64,000 bases of DNA from Ciona intestinalis (Eukaryota > Chordata > Ascidiacea > Phlebobranchia > Cionidae): assembly GCF_000224145.3 (NCBI RefSeq), contig NC_020166.2, positions 7,053,632 to 7,117,631 on the forward strand, given 5' to 3'. Shown piece after piece: positions 38,604-50,480 of the stretch (its first letter is position 1; the number at the start of each line of letters is the position of its first letter). The notes beneath the pieces were generated by a model. The model was not told where the DNA came from and made no database searches. It saw nothing but the letters and a program-made list of their open reading frames with translations. The translations under genes were made by a program, and so were the position numbers.

Positions 38604-38801
38604 TTATAGCACTACACAGCTGCTACGATAAGTGTAGCAAAGTGTTAACGATCCAGTTGGGTTGTTGAAGGGATCAGGGATTCCGACCTCTGGCGAGGGA
38701 GCTTTAATTAATTTATATCCAGCTTTTTCATCACTTCTTGGAGCAGCATCGGCAGACACAACAAAGCAGATCACGAGGATGAAGGCAACTACAGATTTCA
38801 T
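38604..38801 (-). CDS. Small secreted peptide gene 1 (between copies B and C)
   Basis: A single-exon 65-codon gene. Residues 1-20 are a strong signal peptide (MKSVVAFILVICFVVSADAA). The mature part (about 45 aa) has a conserved middle, KAGYKLIKAPSPEVGIPDPF, and ends CYTYRSSCVVL, so two Cys six residues apart could close a loop near the C-terminus. A TATA box lies upstream. The stop codon overlaps an AATAAA (TATAATAAAA), so the 3' UTR would be extremely short. I recognise no family. Four copies alternate with the ShKT genes; this one is tail to tail with copy B. Confidence 0.75.
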   Translation of the reverse strand: MKSVVAFILVICFVVSADAAPRSDEKAGYKLIKAPSPEVGIPDPFNNPTGSLTLCYTYRSSCVVL

Positions 38802-38849
38802 TTTCGTTGGTAAGAATCAACTAAATGAATTCTGATCAGCATTGCCACC

Positions 38850-38856
38850 TTTTATA
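38850..38856 (-). promoter_or_regulatory. TATA box of small peptide gene 1
   Basis: The minus strand reads GGGTATAAAAGG about 50 bp before the start codon; the same box stands at the same distance in the other three copies. Confidence 0.78.
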
Positions 38857-39099
38857 CCCTTTTCGACCAGAATCTATCGTTCGCAAAACAAGCTGTTATT
38901 TCCTGCCAATCACATGTTCACTGAACAGGGAGCGTTCTCCATCATTATGGCGAATTACTCCGAAGTTCTCACCCTTGGACGCCGTTCCAGACGAGCAAAA
39001 CGTGCTTTCAATAATTACCTTATGCGGTGTCATGCTGTCAATTTTGCATAAACGCGGTACCGGTAAAAACAGTTTTTTTAAAAAAAGGGACACGAATTA

Positions 39100-40520
39100 T
39101 GCCGAGTCCTGACTTTCTCCTACCCTACTATAAGATTAATAAATAATTGCGGTTACATTTAGTTACACAAATACAACTAACTTAGAACTGAACTCTACAA
39201 CAAATTAAAAGAATAATAAAATAGATAAAGAAAATATAACTTATTTATTCTTGGGTGGTGGGGCAAGTCATAACCGCACATGTCTACCACACCACATATA
39301 TACACTGTATCGAACAACCTCGTACAGCATTCGTGTTGTAATTGGCTAAACTGATGGTCAAACCAAATCCTGCTTGATCAAAGCAACTTTGTTCTTGTCT
39401 ACCGATCTGCTGTTCCTTTCTAACTCAAACGATCACGTGATGTCTAATTTGATTACTTCCCGTTTAATGTTTCTGACGACATTGCAATTACAATCGACAT
39501 TACAGAATGCATTCTTAATTCACACAGTGAACTTGTGTAAATTTATGAAAATTGAATGTAAAATTTATGAATGTATATATATTATGAATTTATTTCAATC
39601 ACGAGATTAGAGAATAAATGATAAAATTAAGAATTGAGATAAGTGCGAAAAAGTCTCCCAAATAAACAAGAAAAATAAGAAAACCTGTTTGACAAAAAAG
39701 GACCCACAACAATACTGACTGAGATAGAAATATACACAACCAACACGCAGATTTGAGAGGTACCGAGTTAACAGGCGTAGTTATTTCCCAACAAACGTTA
39801 TGCACTGTATATAACACGGCGGCAAATATTTATGTTTAGATATGTTTAACTATATGCGATAATGTACTTACCTGTTTTTATTTACAATCCAAGAAAACAT
39901 CAGGTCTTCTTATATATACTGCAAGTAGTCTAAACAACTTGAAAGTATTGTTACATATAACATTAGTTTTGTCCCGGACACTTCTTTAACCGTCAACTCG
40001 GGTCCTGTCTGTCGTACTCTGCTGGGAACTGCACTGAATGACTCAAATATAAAAAGTAACTAATTTAATATAAACATGATTTATATAGGACGTTGCACTT
40101 GACAACGCTCTTATAATATAAACTAACCGCTAACTACAAACATCAACCTAATCGGTCATAAATAAATGCAACGATTCTCCAAGTATACAAACGACCTTTC
40201 CTATACGCGCAACGAGAACTGATTCTACACACACAAAACCACGAGAAGGAAAACTCTCAGTGCGCGGCAAGTGATACGCAGCAATATGAGACCAGCCGCA
40301 GGGAACACAGCAACGTTAATAAAGTGCTGAAACAAGGCAATTGCAAGCAGTGGACAAAAATGGTGAATACAAATATATATAATAATATGAGTATTCAAAA
40401 CTATATTATGAATTTTTTCACTTAATAAACAAAATCGCCCGTTCGTATATCAGTTAAGGGACAAGCAAAATAGATTTACGGAGTGTCCCATCTTACCCCG
40501 AACTTAACTGACCTCTCCAC
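39100..40520. repeat. Cluster spacer repeat, copy 1
   Basis: About 1.4 kb, repeated at about 43610-45020, 48360-49790 and 54990-56400 with over 90% apparent identity. The left edge has a MITE-like end (TCCTACCCTACTATAAG) and the right edge GAGTGTCCCATCTTACCCCG. On the minus strand it has a TATATATAAGAAG box about 45 bp before a strong donor CAGGTAAGTACA. Open frames inside shift between copies, so no protein is supported. Confidence 0.75.
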
Positions 40521-41087
40521 CACTATTCACTCGTTTTTTTAACAAATATGTTATTGTCATACAGTAAGAGCCTGGGTAGATTAATAATTGCCCGAGGTAC
40601 CATCAAAATGTTACACTTTTGCAAAATACTTGATGTCAAGTAAAATAACTTAAATATAGATTACGTACTTGTTTCAACTTTGTTTAACAATTTAATGAAA
40701 TCGTCATGCTAATTGGAATTACGTTGGCGACGTTAAACGATTTTACCTGCGTATATGGAATGCGTTAAACTTCCATGTAAATTGCGACTGAAAAAACTTT
40801 ATACGAACGTGCCGTTTGTAAGTCTGTTCAACGTGTAATTATCAAGTCGGTAACGTCTGATAGATTCTAATACTCCATCATTATGTGTATACCGTTCCCT
40901 CATTCAGCGAGATTGCGTTCCTTGTAATTATTCATACTGCTCACTGTGTGTACAACGAATTTATATCGTAAGTTATTTGACAATTATATACAACTCCTAC
41001 TCAGTGATTATCACTGGCATGTGTATAGTGTTCTAATAAACAATACCTTATAGAAATATGAGGAAAAAGGTTTGGACACAGTAACAG

Positions 41088-41098
41088 TATATATAAAG
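41088..41098 (+). promoter_or_regulatory. TATA box of cluster copy C
   Basis: TATATATAAAG 118 bp before the start codon at 41206. Confidence 0.75.
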
Positions 41099-41205
41099 AT
41101 GAGTTCCATAGTCAAGGCATCCACAATTCAAACACAACAAGAAGATTTATAGAGAAGAGCAAAAAGAAGTCTAGAATTAAGCAAAAAGTACAATCGAAAT
41201 AGAAG

Positions 41206-42633
41206 ATGAAGTGTTTAATGATTCTCGCCTTAGCTGTCTTCGCAACCAATGCAATGGAAAACCATCGACAACTATCGGCGGTGCTTGAAGGCTCAGAACA
41301 GGCTTGCAGTAAGTTATACCTAGTTATGGTTTATATGCAACACAATTGGTCCGTATGTTATTAATGACGTCATGAGATTACTAGCTATAACACGCGTATT
41401 CGTTCAACAACCCAAATGGCTAATACGCACGGTTGCGTACATGATGAACTGTTAATTTTAACAACATATATTTTTTAGGTGATACATGTGACGATGTTTC
41501 TGTATGGTGTGGCCACGACAGAATGAAAGCGTTTTGCAACCACACAAATTACGTCGGGATTATCGTACGTGAGAAATGTGCCTTATCATGCGGTACCTGT
41601 CGACTTTGTCCTAATGTTGAACCTAGATCATGCGGAGGTAATTATGGCATAAGCTTGAGTTGCATTTACTTTTATATAGACTGTTTTGCATTCGAGATAC
41701 AATCTATTTGCTGTGCTGATTTTAAATATAGCTGGTGACGTGTATGCGCTAACTGTTACTACGAATTTGGCACAACGACCGTAATAGTTACGTTTAATCA
41801 TGTTTTTCTTAAATATAGAAGNNNNNNNNNNNNNNNNNNNNNNNNNNNNNNNNNNNNNNNNNNNNNNNNNNNNNNNNNNNNNNNNNNNNNNNNNNNNNNN
41901 NNNNNNNNNNNNNNNNNNNNNNNNNNNNNNNNNNNNNNNNNNNNNNNNNNNNNNNNNNNNNNNNNNNNNNNNNNNNNNNNNNNNNNNNNNNNNNNNNNNN
42001 NNNNNNCGTAAAATGTGGAGAAAGTGAACTTATCGCGCCACCTGAGGCGGTAGAGGGACTTTTGGTAGCACCAGCTCGACCTTTGACTGAAGCAACTACT
42101 GAGTTGCCAACTACAAGTGAAATACCAGACACAACCACTGAGCCCCCAACAACAGTTGAAGCAGAAACCGCTGCGATTGAGGTTTTTACTGAAGTTCCAA
42201 GAGGTGCAGGTAAGCAAAGAAAATTTATCATCAAACAAACACGGTTTATTATTCTGAGGACACAGCTGCTTTCAAACTTAATCTTAAGTTTTCAAAATAA
42301 GCAAAAAATGACACGCTTTTCGCCTCATTTTATGTCCAATACCTATTTACAATATTTTTTCTCATTTGTCTTTGATTTTCTACAGTCGGCTGTGACGTCC
42401 AATGCCGCAACGGATCATGCTCAGGGCAAGCAGAGAACTCGATTTGCGTCTGTGACAAGTCAGCTCCTGGTGTCTTATCACCAAGGTGCGGAGGTCAGTG
42501 CGAAGCCAATTGTGCAAGACCCGACGACTTCATCGGGCAGTGGGAAGTGTTTTGTACCGGAGAAATTGTGTGCACTTGCCACCCGACAGGCGATGTTGAA
42601 GCCGGGATACCAGGAGGAGCGTTGTGCAGATAA
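41206..42633 (+). CDS. Cluster copy C: secreted 3xShKT plus 12-Cys protein (gap in exons 3-4)
   Basis: Exon 1 is 41206-41308 (MKCLMILALAVFATNA then LSAVLEGSEQAC) and exon 2 is 41479-41637 (ShKT 1, identical to copy A). Exon 3 begins at 41819 and enters the gap after three bases. Exon 4 resumes at 42007 (KCVKCGES) and ends at 42209; exon 5 is 42386-42633. The gap (185 N) is shorter than the roughly 440 bp expected from copy F. The linker is the PLTEATTELP type. What can be read is in frame and close to copy B, including the 3' flank GACTGTACAGCGAAAATATT. Confidence 0.85.
41822..42006. other. Assembly gap (185 N) in copy C
   Basis: Run of N covering most of exon 3, intron 3 and the first part of exon 4. 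Confidence 0.99.
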
Positions 42634-43110
42634 TTCTTGCAAACTATGTATCATTCGCTCGGACTGTACAGCGAAAATATTTTTGTGATATTGTATATTT
42701 ATTTAAATTGTTCGTTTTCAATTACTTCGACAGCAATTTGTTTTTAATAAAACTGTTTCAAGTATATAAGATATGACTTTCTAAATACTGATTTTTGAGC
42801 AATTCAAATGGAGCCAAGCAACGTTATTGTATACCGAATGCAACGTCATAAAGAATGCATTCCATCTATACTATTACACGATCACATATGGCGCTCGTAA
42901 AGGGGTACTAAAAGGGTTAATTCAAAATATGCTATATATGTTACGTACTTACTCTTTAGAGCTCGGTTCTCTTGTTTTATTAAAGAGCGACCGACCTTAA
43001 CTGCTTCTTCTTCCTTCTCTCTCTCTCTGTCTTGTCTTTCTAATGGATCTTTCTGGCAACCTGATGGCTAACTCTCTATAGTAATAAGACCATTGCGGTT
43101 TTAAAATTTA

Positions 43111-43308
43111 TTATAGCAGTACACAATTACTACGATAAGTGTTGCAAAATGTTAACGATTCAGTTGGGTTGTTGAAGGGATCAGGGATTCCGACCTCTGG
43201 CGAGGGAGCTTTAATTAATTTATATCCAGCTTTTTCATCACTTCTTGGAGCAGCATCGGCAGACACAACAAAGCAGATCACGAGGATGAAGGCAGCTACA
43301 GATTTCAT
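43111..43308 (-). CDS. Small secreted peptide gene 2 (between copies C and D)
   Basis: 65 codons, signal peptide MKSVAAFILVICFVVSADAA. The middle is the same as in gene 1, but the C-terminus is TESLTFCNTYRSNCVLL. Between genes 1 and 2 nearly all coding differences I can see change an amino acid, and most lie in the last 17 residues around the two Cys. The stop codon again overlaps AATAAA. The TATA box is at 43357-43363. Confidence 0.75.
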   Translation of the reverse strand: MKSVAAFILVICFVVSADAAPRSDEKAGYKLIKAPSPEVGIPDPFNNPTESLTFCNTYRSNCVLL

Positions 43309-43356
43309 TTTCGTTGGTAAGAATCAACTAAATGAATTCTGATCAGCGTTGCCACC

Positions 43357-43363
43357 TTTTATA
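43357..43363 (-). promoter_or_regulatory. TATA box of small peptide gene 2
   Basis: TATAAAA on the minus strand, same context (GGGTATAAAAGGTGGCAA) as gene 1. Confidence 0.78.
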
Positions 43364-43609
43364 CCCTTTTCGACCAGAATCTATCGTTCGCAAAACAAGC
43401 TGTTATTTCCTGCCAATCACATTTTCACTGAACAGGCAGCGTTCTCCATCAGTATGGCGAATTACTCCGAAGTTCTCACCCTTGGACGCCGTTCCAGACG
43501 AGCAAAACGTGCTTTCAATAATTACCTTATGCGGTATCATGCTGTCAAGTTTGCATAAACGCGGTACCGGTAAAAACAGATTTTTTAAAAAAGGGACACG
43601 AATTATGCC

Positions 43610-45020
43610 GAGTTCTGACTTTCTCCTACCCTACTATAAGGTTAATAAATAATTGCGGTTACATTTAGTTACACAAATACAACTAACTTAGAACTGAACT
43701 CTACAACAGATTAAAAGAATAATGTAAATAAAACTTATTTATTCTTGGGTGGTGGGGCAAGTCATAACCGCACATGTCCACCACACCACATATATACAAT
43801 GTATCGAACAACCGTACAGCATTCGTGTTGTAATTGGCTAAACTGATGGTCCAACCAAATCCTGCTTGATCAAAGCAACTTTGTTCTTGTCTACCGATCT
43901 GCTGTTCCTTTCTAACTCAAACGATCACGTGATGTCTAAGTTGATTACTTCCCGTAATGTTTCTGACGACATTGCAATTACAATCGAAATTACAGAATGC
44001 ATTCTTAATTCACACTGTGAACTTGTGTAAATTTATTAAAATTGAATGTAAAATTTATGAATGTATATATATTATAAATTTATTTCAATCACGAGATTAG
44101 AGAATAAATGATAAAATTTAGAATTGGTGCGAAAAAGTCTCCCAAAAACAAGAACAATAAGAAAACCTGTTTGGCAAAAAAGGATCCACAACAATACTGA
44201 CTGAGATAGAAATATACACAACCAGCACGCAGATTTGAGAGGTACCGAGTTAACAGGCGTAGTTATTTCCCAACAAACGTTATGCACTGTATATAACACG
44301 GCAGCAAATATTTATATTCAGATATGTTTAACTATATGCGATAATGTACTTGCCTGTTTTTATGTACAATCCAAGAAAACATCAGGTCTTCTTATATATA
44401 CTGCAAGTAGTCTAAACAACTTGAAAGTATTGTTACATATAACATTAGTTTTGTCCCGGACACTTCTTTAACCGCCAACTCGGGTCCTGTCTGTCGTACT
44501 CTGCTGGGAACTGCACTGAATGACTCAAATATAAAAAGTAACTAATTTAATATAAACATGATTCATATAGGACGTTGCACTTGACAACGCTCTTATAATA
44601 TAAACTAACCGCTAACTACAAACATCAACCTAATCGGTCATAAATAAATGCAACGATTCTCCACAGTATACAAACGACCTTTCCTATACGCTATGCAACG
44701 AGAACTGATTCTACACACACAAAACCACGAGAAGGAAAACTCTGAGTGCGCGGCAAGTGACACACAGCAATAAGACCAGACGCAGGGAACACAGCAACGT
44801 TAATAAAGTGCTGAAACAAGGCAATTGCAAACAGTGGACAAAAATGGTGAATACAAATATATATAATATTATGAGTTCAAAACTATATTATGAATTTTTT
44901 CACTTAATAAACAAAATCGCCCGTTCGTATATCAGTTAAGCGACAAGCAAAATAGATTTACAGAGTGTCCCATCTTACCCCGAACTTAACTGACCTCTCC
45001 CCCACTATTCACTCGTTTTT
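43610..45020. repeat. Cluster spacer repeat, copy 2
   Basis: Homologous to 39100-40520, with small indels (for example around 43716-43740 and 44125-44150) that shift every open frame in it. Confidence 0.75.
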
Positions 45021-45570
45021 TTTAACAAATATGTTATTGTCATACAGTAAGAGCCTGGGTAGATTAATAATTGCCCGAGGTACCATCAAAATGTTACACT
45101 TTTGCAATATACTTGATGTCAAATAAAATAACTTAAATATAGATTACGTATTTGTTTCAACTTTGTTTAACAATTGAATGAAATCGTCATGCTAATTGGA
45201 ATTACGTTGGCGACGTTAAACGAATTTAACTACGTATATGGGATGCGTTAAACTTCCATGTAAATTGCGACTAAACAAACTTTATACGAACGTGCCGTTT
45301 GTGAGTCTGTTCAACGTGTAATTATCAAGTCGGTAACGTCTAATAGATTCTAATACTCCATCATTATGTGTATACCGTTCTCTCATTCAGCGAGATTGCG
45401 TTCCTTGTAATTATTCATACAGCTCACTATGTGTACAACGAATTTATATCGTGCGTTATTTGACAATTATGTACAACTCCTACCCAGTGATTATCACTGG
45501 CATGTGTATAGTGTTCTAATAAACAATACTTCATGGAAATATGAGGAAAAAGGTTTGGACACAATAACAG

Positions 45571-45581
45571 TATATATAAAG
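45571..45581 (+). promoter_or_regulatory. TATA box of cluster copy D
   Basis: TATATATAAAG 118 bp before the start codon at 45689. Confidence 0.75.
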
Positions 45582-45688
45582 ATGAGTTCCATAGTCAAGG
45601 CATCCACAATTCAAACACAACAAGAAGATTTATAGAGAAGAGCAAAAAGAAGTCTAGAATTAAGCAAAAAGTACTAACGAAATAGAAG

Positions 45689-47189
45689 ATGAAGTGTTTA
45701 ATGATTCTCGCCTTAGCTGTCTTCGCAACCAATGCAATGGAAAACCATCGACAACTATCGGCGGTGCTTGAAGGCTCAGAACAAGCTTGCAGTAAGTTAT
45801 ACCGACTGAACAGTGAATAAGTAATGGTTTATATGCAACACAATTGGTCCGTTTGTGATTATTGACGTCATGAGGTTACTAGCTATAACACGCGTATTCG
45901 TTCAACAACCCAAATGGCTAATACGCACAGTTACGTACAAGATGAACTGTTAATTTTAACAACATATATTTTTTAGGTGATACATGTGACGATGTTTCTG
46001 TATGGTGTGGCCACGACAGAATGAAAGCGTTTTGCAACCACACANNNNNNNNNNNNNNNNNNNNNNNNNNNNNNNNNNNNNNNNNNNNNNNNNNNNNNNN
46101 NNNNNNNNNNNNNNNNNNNNNNNNNNNNNNNNNNNNNNNNNNNNNNNNNNNNNNNNNNNNNNNNNNNNNNNNNNNNNNNNNNNNNNNNNNNNNNNNNNNN
46201 NNNNNNNNNNNNNNNNNNNNNNNNNNNNNNNNNNNNNNNNNNNNNNNNNNNNNNNNNNNNNNNNNNNNNNNNNNNNNNNNNNNNNNNNNNNNNNNNNNNN
46301 NNNNNNNNNNNNNNNNNNNNNNNNNNNNNNNNNNNNNNNNNNNNNNNNNNNNNNNNNNNNNNNNNNNNNNNNNNNNNNNNNNNNNNNNNNNNNNNNNNNN
46401 NNNNNNNNNNNNNNNNNNNNNNNNNNNNNNNNNNNNNNNNNNNNNNNNNNNNNNNNNNNNNNNNNNNNNNNNNNNNNNNNNNNNNNNNNNNNNNNNNNNN
46501 NNNNNNNNNNNNNNNNNNNNNNNNNNNNNNNNNNNNNNNNNNNNNNNNNNNNNNNNNNNNNNNNNNNNNNNNNNNNNNNNNNNNNNNNNNNNNNNNNNNN
46601 NNNNNNNNNNNNNNNNNNNNNNNNNNNNNNNNNNNNNNNNNNNNNNGAAGCAACTACTGAGTTGCCAACTACAAGTGAAATACCAGACACAACCACTGAG
46701 TCCCCAACAACAGTTGAAGCAGAAACCGCTGCGATTGAGGTTTTTACTGAAGTTCCAAGAGGTGCAGGTAAGCAAAGAAAATTTATCATCAAACAAACAC
46801 GGTTTATTATTCTGAGGACACAGCTGATTTCAAACAATCTTAAGTTTTCAAAATAAGCAAAAAATGACACGCTTTTCGCCTCATTTTATGTCGGATACCT
46901 ATTTACAATATTTTTTCTCATTTGTCCTAAATTTTCTACAGTCGGCTGTGACATTCAATGCCGCAACGGATCATGCTCAGGGCAGGCAGAGAACTCTATT
47001 TGCGTCTGTGACAAGTCAGCTCCTGGAGTCGTATCACCAAGGTGCGGAGGTCAGTGCGAAGCCAATTGTGCAAGACCCGACGATTTCACCGGGCAGTGGG
47101 AAGTGTTTTGTACCGGAGAAATTGTGTGTACTTGCCACCCGACAGGCGATGTTGAAGCCGGGATACCAGGAGGAGCGTTGTGCAGATAA
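45689..47189 (+). CDS. Cluster copy D: secreted 3xShKT plus 12-Cys protein (gap from exon 2 to exon 4)
   Basis: Exon 1 is 45689-45791. Exon 2 starts at 45977 and is cut by the gap at 46044. Exon 4 resumes at 46647 inside the Thr-rich linker and ends at 46767; exon 5 is 46942-47189. The linker reads TTTESPTTVE where other copies have TTTEPPTTVE. Exon 5 has several differences from B and C (GVVSPRC, DDFTGQW) and ends at the usual GGALCR. The 3' flank is a diverged version of the B/C type. Visible parts are intact and in frame. Confidence 0.82.
46045..46646. other. Assembly gap (602 N) in copy D
   Basis: Run of N; intact copy F has about 796 bp over the same interval. Confidence 0.99.
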
Positions 47190-47604
47190 TTCTTGCAAAC
47201 TATGTGCCATTTGTTTGTCACTGACAACGAAAATATTTTTGTGATATTGCATATTTATTTAAATGTTTGTTTTCTATTGCTTCGACAGCAATTTGTTTTT
47301 AATAAAACTGTTTTAAGTATACGATATGGCTATCTAAATATTGATTTTTGAGCAATTTAAATGGAGCTAAGCAACGTTATTGTATACCTAATGCAACGTC
47401 ATAAAGAATGCATTCCATCTATACTATTACACGATCACATATGGCGCTCGTAAAGGGGTACTAAAAGAGTTATTTAAAAATATGCTATTTATGTTACGTA
47501 CTTACTCTTTAAACCTCATTTCTCTTGTTTTATTAAAGAGCGACCGACCTTAACAGCTTCTTCTTCCTTCTCTCTCTCTCTCTGTCTTGTCTTTTTTTAC
47601 AGAT

Positions 47605-47850
47605 CTTTCTGGCAACCTGACTGACTGGGTCGTTATTTGGCTGCTGTTAGAATCTGTCTATCGGTGATAATTTGCGTTATATATCGTCAATATACTTGTA
47701 CATTCATCACGAGGAGAGCAATAATGAAGTTATAAACAGCAGTCGCTTATTCGTTAGGGCTAAAACTGCAGCAACGTTACAGTTATACACCATATAGCTC
47801 CTGCAGCATTTGTATATATCGAAAAGTCTCTGTAGCTACAATACCATAGC
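47605..47850. other. Extra segment 3' of copy D, absent in the other units
   Basis: After the shared CTCTCTCTCTGTCTTGTCTT tract this unit has about 240 bp (from about CTGACTGACTGGGTCGTTAT to TACAATACCATAGCGG) not present after copies B, C or E. Nothing coding was recognised in it. Confidence 0.6.
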
Positions 47851-47864
47851 GGTTTTAAACTTTA

Positions 47865-48062
47865 TTATATCTCTACACATTGATCATGATAAGTGTAGCA
47901 AAGTGTGAACGATTCGGCTGGGTTGTCGAAGGGGTCGTGGATTCTCACCTCTGGCGAAGGAGCTTCGATTAATTTATATCCAGCTTTTTCAGCACTTCTT
48001 AGAGCAGCATCGGTAGAGACAGCGAAGTAGATCACGAGGATGAAGGCAACTGCAGATTTCAT
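47865..48062 (-). CDS. Small secreted peptide gene 3 (between copies D and E), most diverged
   Basis: 65 codons, signal peptide MKSAVAFILVIYFAVSTDAA. The core is YKLIEAPSPEVRIHDPFDNP and the C-terminus ESFTLCYTYHDQCVEI. It keeps both Cys and their spacing but changes the loop (HDQ for RSS/RSN) and the residues after it. The frame is open over the full length, with TATA box and stop/AATAAA overlap as in the others, which argues for a working gene. Confidence 0.72.
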   Translation of the reverse strand: MKSAVAFILVIYFAVSTDAALRSAEKAGYKLIEAPSPEVRIHDPFDNPAESFTLCYTYHDQCVEI

Positions 48063-48110
48063 TTTCGTTGGTAAGAATCAACTAAATGAATTCTGATCAG
48101 CGTTGCCACC

Positions 48111-48117
48111 TTTTATA
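48111..48117 (-). promoter_or_regulatory. TATA box of small peptide gene 3
   Basis: TATAAAA on the minus strand about 50 bp before the start codon. Confidence 0.78.
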
Positions 48118-48359
48118 CCCTTTTCGACCAGAATCTATCGTTCGCAAATCAAGCTGTTATTTCCTGCCAATCACATTTTCACTGAACAGGGAGCGTTCTC
48201 CATCATTATGGCGAATTACTCCGAAGTTCTCACCATTGGACGCCGTTCCAGACGAGCAAAACGTGCTTTTAATAATTACCTTATGTGGTGTAATGCTGTC
48301 AATTTTGCATGAACGCGGTACCGGTAAAAACAGTTTTTTTTAAAAAAAAGGGACACGAA

Positions 48360-49790
48360 TTATGCCGAGTCCTGACTTTCCCCTACCCTACTATAAGGTT
48401 AATAAATAATTGCGGTTACATTTAGTTACACAAATACAACTAACTTAGAACTGAACACTACAACAGATTAAAAGAATAATAAAATAGATAAAGAAAATAT
48501 AACTTATTTACCCTTGAGTGGTGGGGCAAGTCATAACCGCACATGTCCACTACACCACATATATATACGGTATCGAACAACCGCGTACAGCATTCGTGTT
48601 GTAATTGGCTAAACTGATGGTCAAACCAAATCCTGCTTGATCAAAGCAACTTTGTTCTTGTCTACCGATCTGCTGTTCCTTTCTAACTCAAACGATCACG
48701 TGATGTCTAAGTTGATTACTTCCCGTTTAATGTTTCTGACGACATTGCAATTACAATCGAAATTACAGAATGCATTCTTAATTCACACAGTGAACTTGTG
48801 TAAATTTATAAAAATNNNNNNNNNNNNNNNNNNNNNNNNNNNNNNNNNNNNNNNNNNNNNNNNNNNNNNNNNNNNNNNNNNNNNNNNNNNNNNNNNNNNN
48901 NNNNNNNNNNNNNNNNNNNNNNNNNNNNNNNNNNNNNNNNNNNNNNNNNNNNNNNNNNNNNNNNNNNNNNNNNNNNNNNNATACTGACTGAGATAGAAAT
49001 ATACACAACCAACACGCAGATTTGAGAGGTACCGAGTTGACAGGCGTAGTTATTTCCCAACAAACGTTATGCACTGTATATAACACGCGGCAAATATTTA
49101 TATTTAGATATGTTTAACTATATGCGATAATGTACTTACCTGTTTTTATTTACAATCCAAGAAAACATCAGGTCTTCTTATATATACTGCAAGTAGTCTA
49201 AACAACTTGAAAGTATTGTTACATATAACATTAGTTTTGTCCCGGACACTTCTTTAACCGCCAACTCGGGTCCTGTCTGTCGTACTCTGCTGGGAACTGC
49301 ACTGAATGACTTAAATATAAAAAGTAACTAATTTAATATAAACATAATTTATATAGGACGTTGCACTTGACAACGCTCTTATAATATAAACTAACCGCTA
49401 ACTACAAACATCAACCTAATCGGTCATAAATAAATGCAACGATTCTCCACAGTATACAAACGACCTTTCCTATACGCGCAACGAGAACTGATTCTACACA
49501 CACAAAACCACGAGAAGGAAAACTCTCAGTGCGCGGCAAGTGACACGCAGCAATATGAGACCAGCCGCAGGGAACACAGCAACGTTAATAAAGTGCTGAA
49601 ACAAGGCAATTGCAAACAGTGGACAAAAATGGTGAATACAAATATATATAATAATATGAGTATTCAAAAACTATTATGGGTATTTTTACTTAATAAACAA
49701 AATCGCCCGTTCGTATATCAGTTAAGGGACAAGCAAAATAGATTTACGGAATGTCCCATCTTACCACGAACTTAACTGACCCCTCCCCCC
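48360..49790. repeat. Cluster spacer repeat, copy 3 (contains an assembly gap)
   Basis: Homologous to 39100-40520; interrupted by N at 48816-48980. Confidence 0.75.
48816..48980. other. Assembly gap (165 N) in spacer copy 3
   Basis: Run of N inside the spacer repeat. Confidence 0.99.
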
Positions 49791-50354
49791 AATATTCACT
49801 CGATTTTTAACAAATATGTTATTGTCATACAGTAAGAGCTTTCTGGGTGGATTAATAATTGCACGAAACATCAACAAAATGATACACTTTTGCAAAATAC
49901 TTAATGTCAAATAAAATAACTTAAATATAGATTACGTATTTGTTTCAAATTTGTTTAACAATTGAATGAAATCGTCATGCTAATTGGAATTACGTTGGCG
50001 ACGTTAAACGAATTTACCTATACGTATATGGGATGCGTTAAACTTCCATGTAAATTGCGACTAAACAAAATTTATACGAACGTGCCGTTTGTGAGTCTGT
50101 TCAACGTGTAATTATTAAGTCGGTAACGTCTAATAGATTCTAATACTCCATCATTATGTGTATACCGTTCCCTTATTCAGCGAGATTGCGTTCCTTGTAA
50201 TTATTCATACAGCTCACTATGTGTACAACGAATTTATATCGTGCGTTATTTGACAATTATGTACAACTCCTACCCAGTGATTATCAGTGGCATGTGTATA
50301 GTGTTCTAATAAACAATACTTCATGGAAATATGAGGAAAAAGGTTTGGACACAG

Positions 50355-50365
50355 TATATATAAAG
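50355..50365 (+). promoter_or_regulatory. TATA box of cluster copy E
   Basis: TATATATAAAG 126 bp before the start codon at 50481. A few bases just before it (GTAACA in the others) are missing, so its 5' flank differs slightly. Confidence 0.72.
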
Positions 50366-50480
50366 ATGAGTTCCATATAGTCAAGGCATCCACAATTCAA
50401 ACACAACAAGAAGATATATAAAGAAGAGCAGAAAGACATCACGGAATTTAAAGAAGCAACAAGTACAAACGAAATAGAAG

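Noticed and set aside
38842-39051. 69-codon open frame facing away from each peptide gene, open in all four units, with a RRSRRAKR basic stretch
   Set aside because: No signal peptide, its start overlaps the peptide gene's TATA region, and the differences between copies look like neutral change (mostly non-synonymous, with a second frame equally open).
39599-39817. Hydrophobic open frame of about 70 codons in the spacer repeats, minus strand
   Set aside because: Its C-terminal half changes frame between units through indels, so coding constraint is not supported.
45918-46870. Open frames of 200-380 codons around the N runs
   Set aside because: They consist mostly of N and are artefacts.
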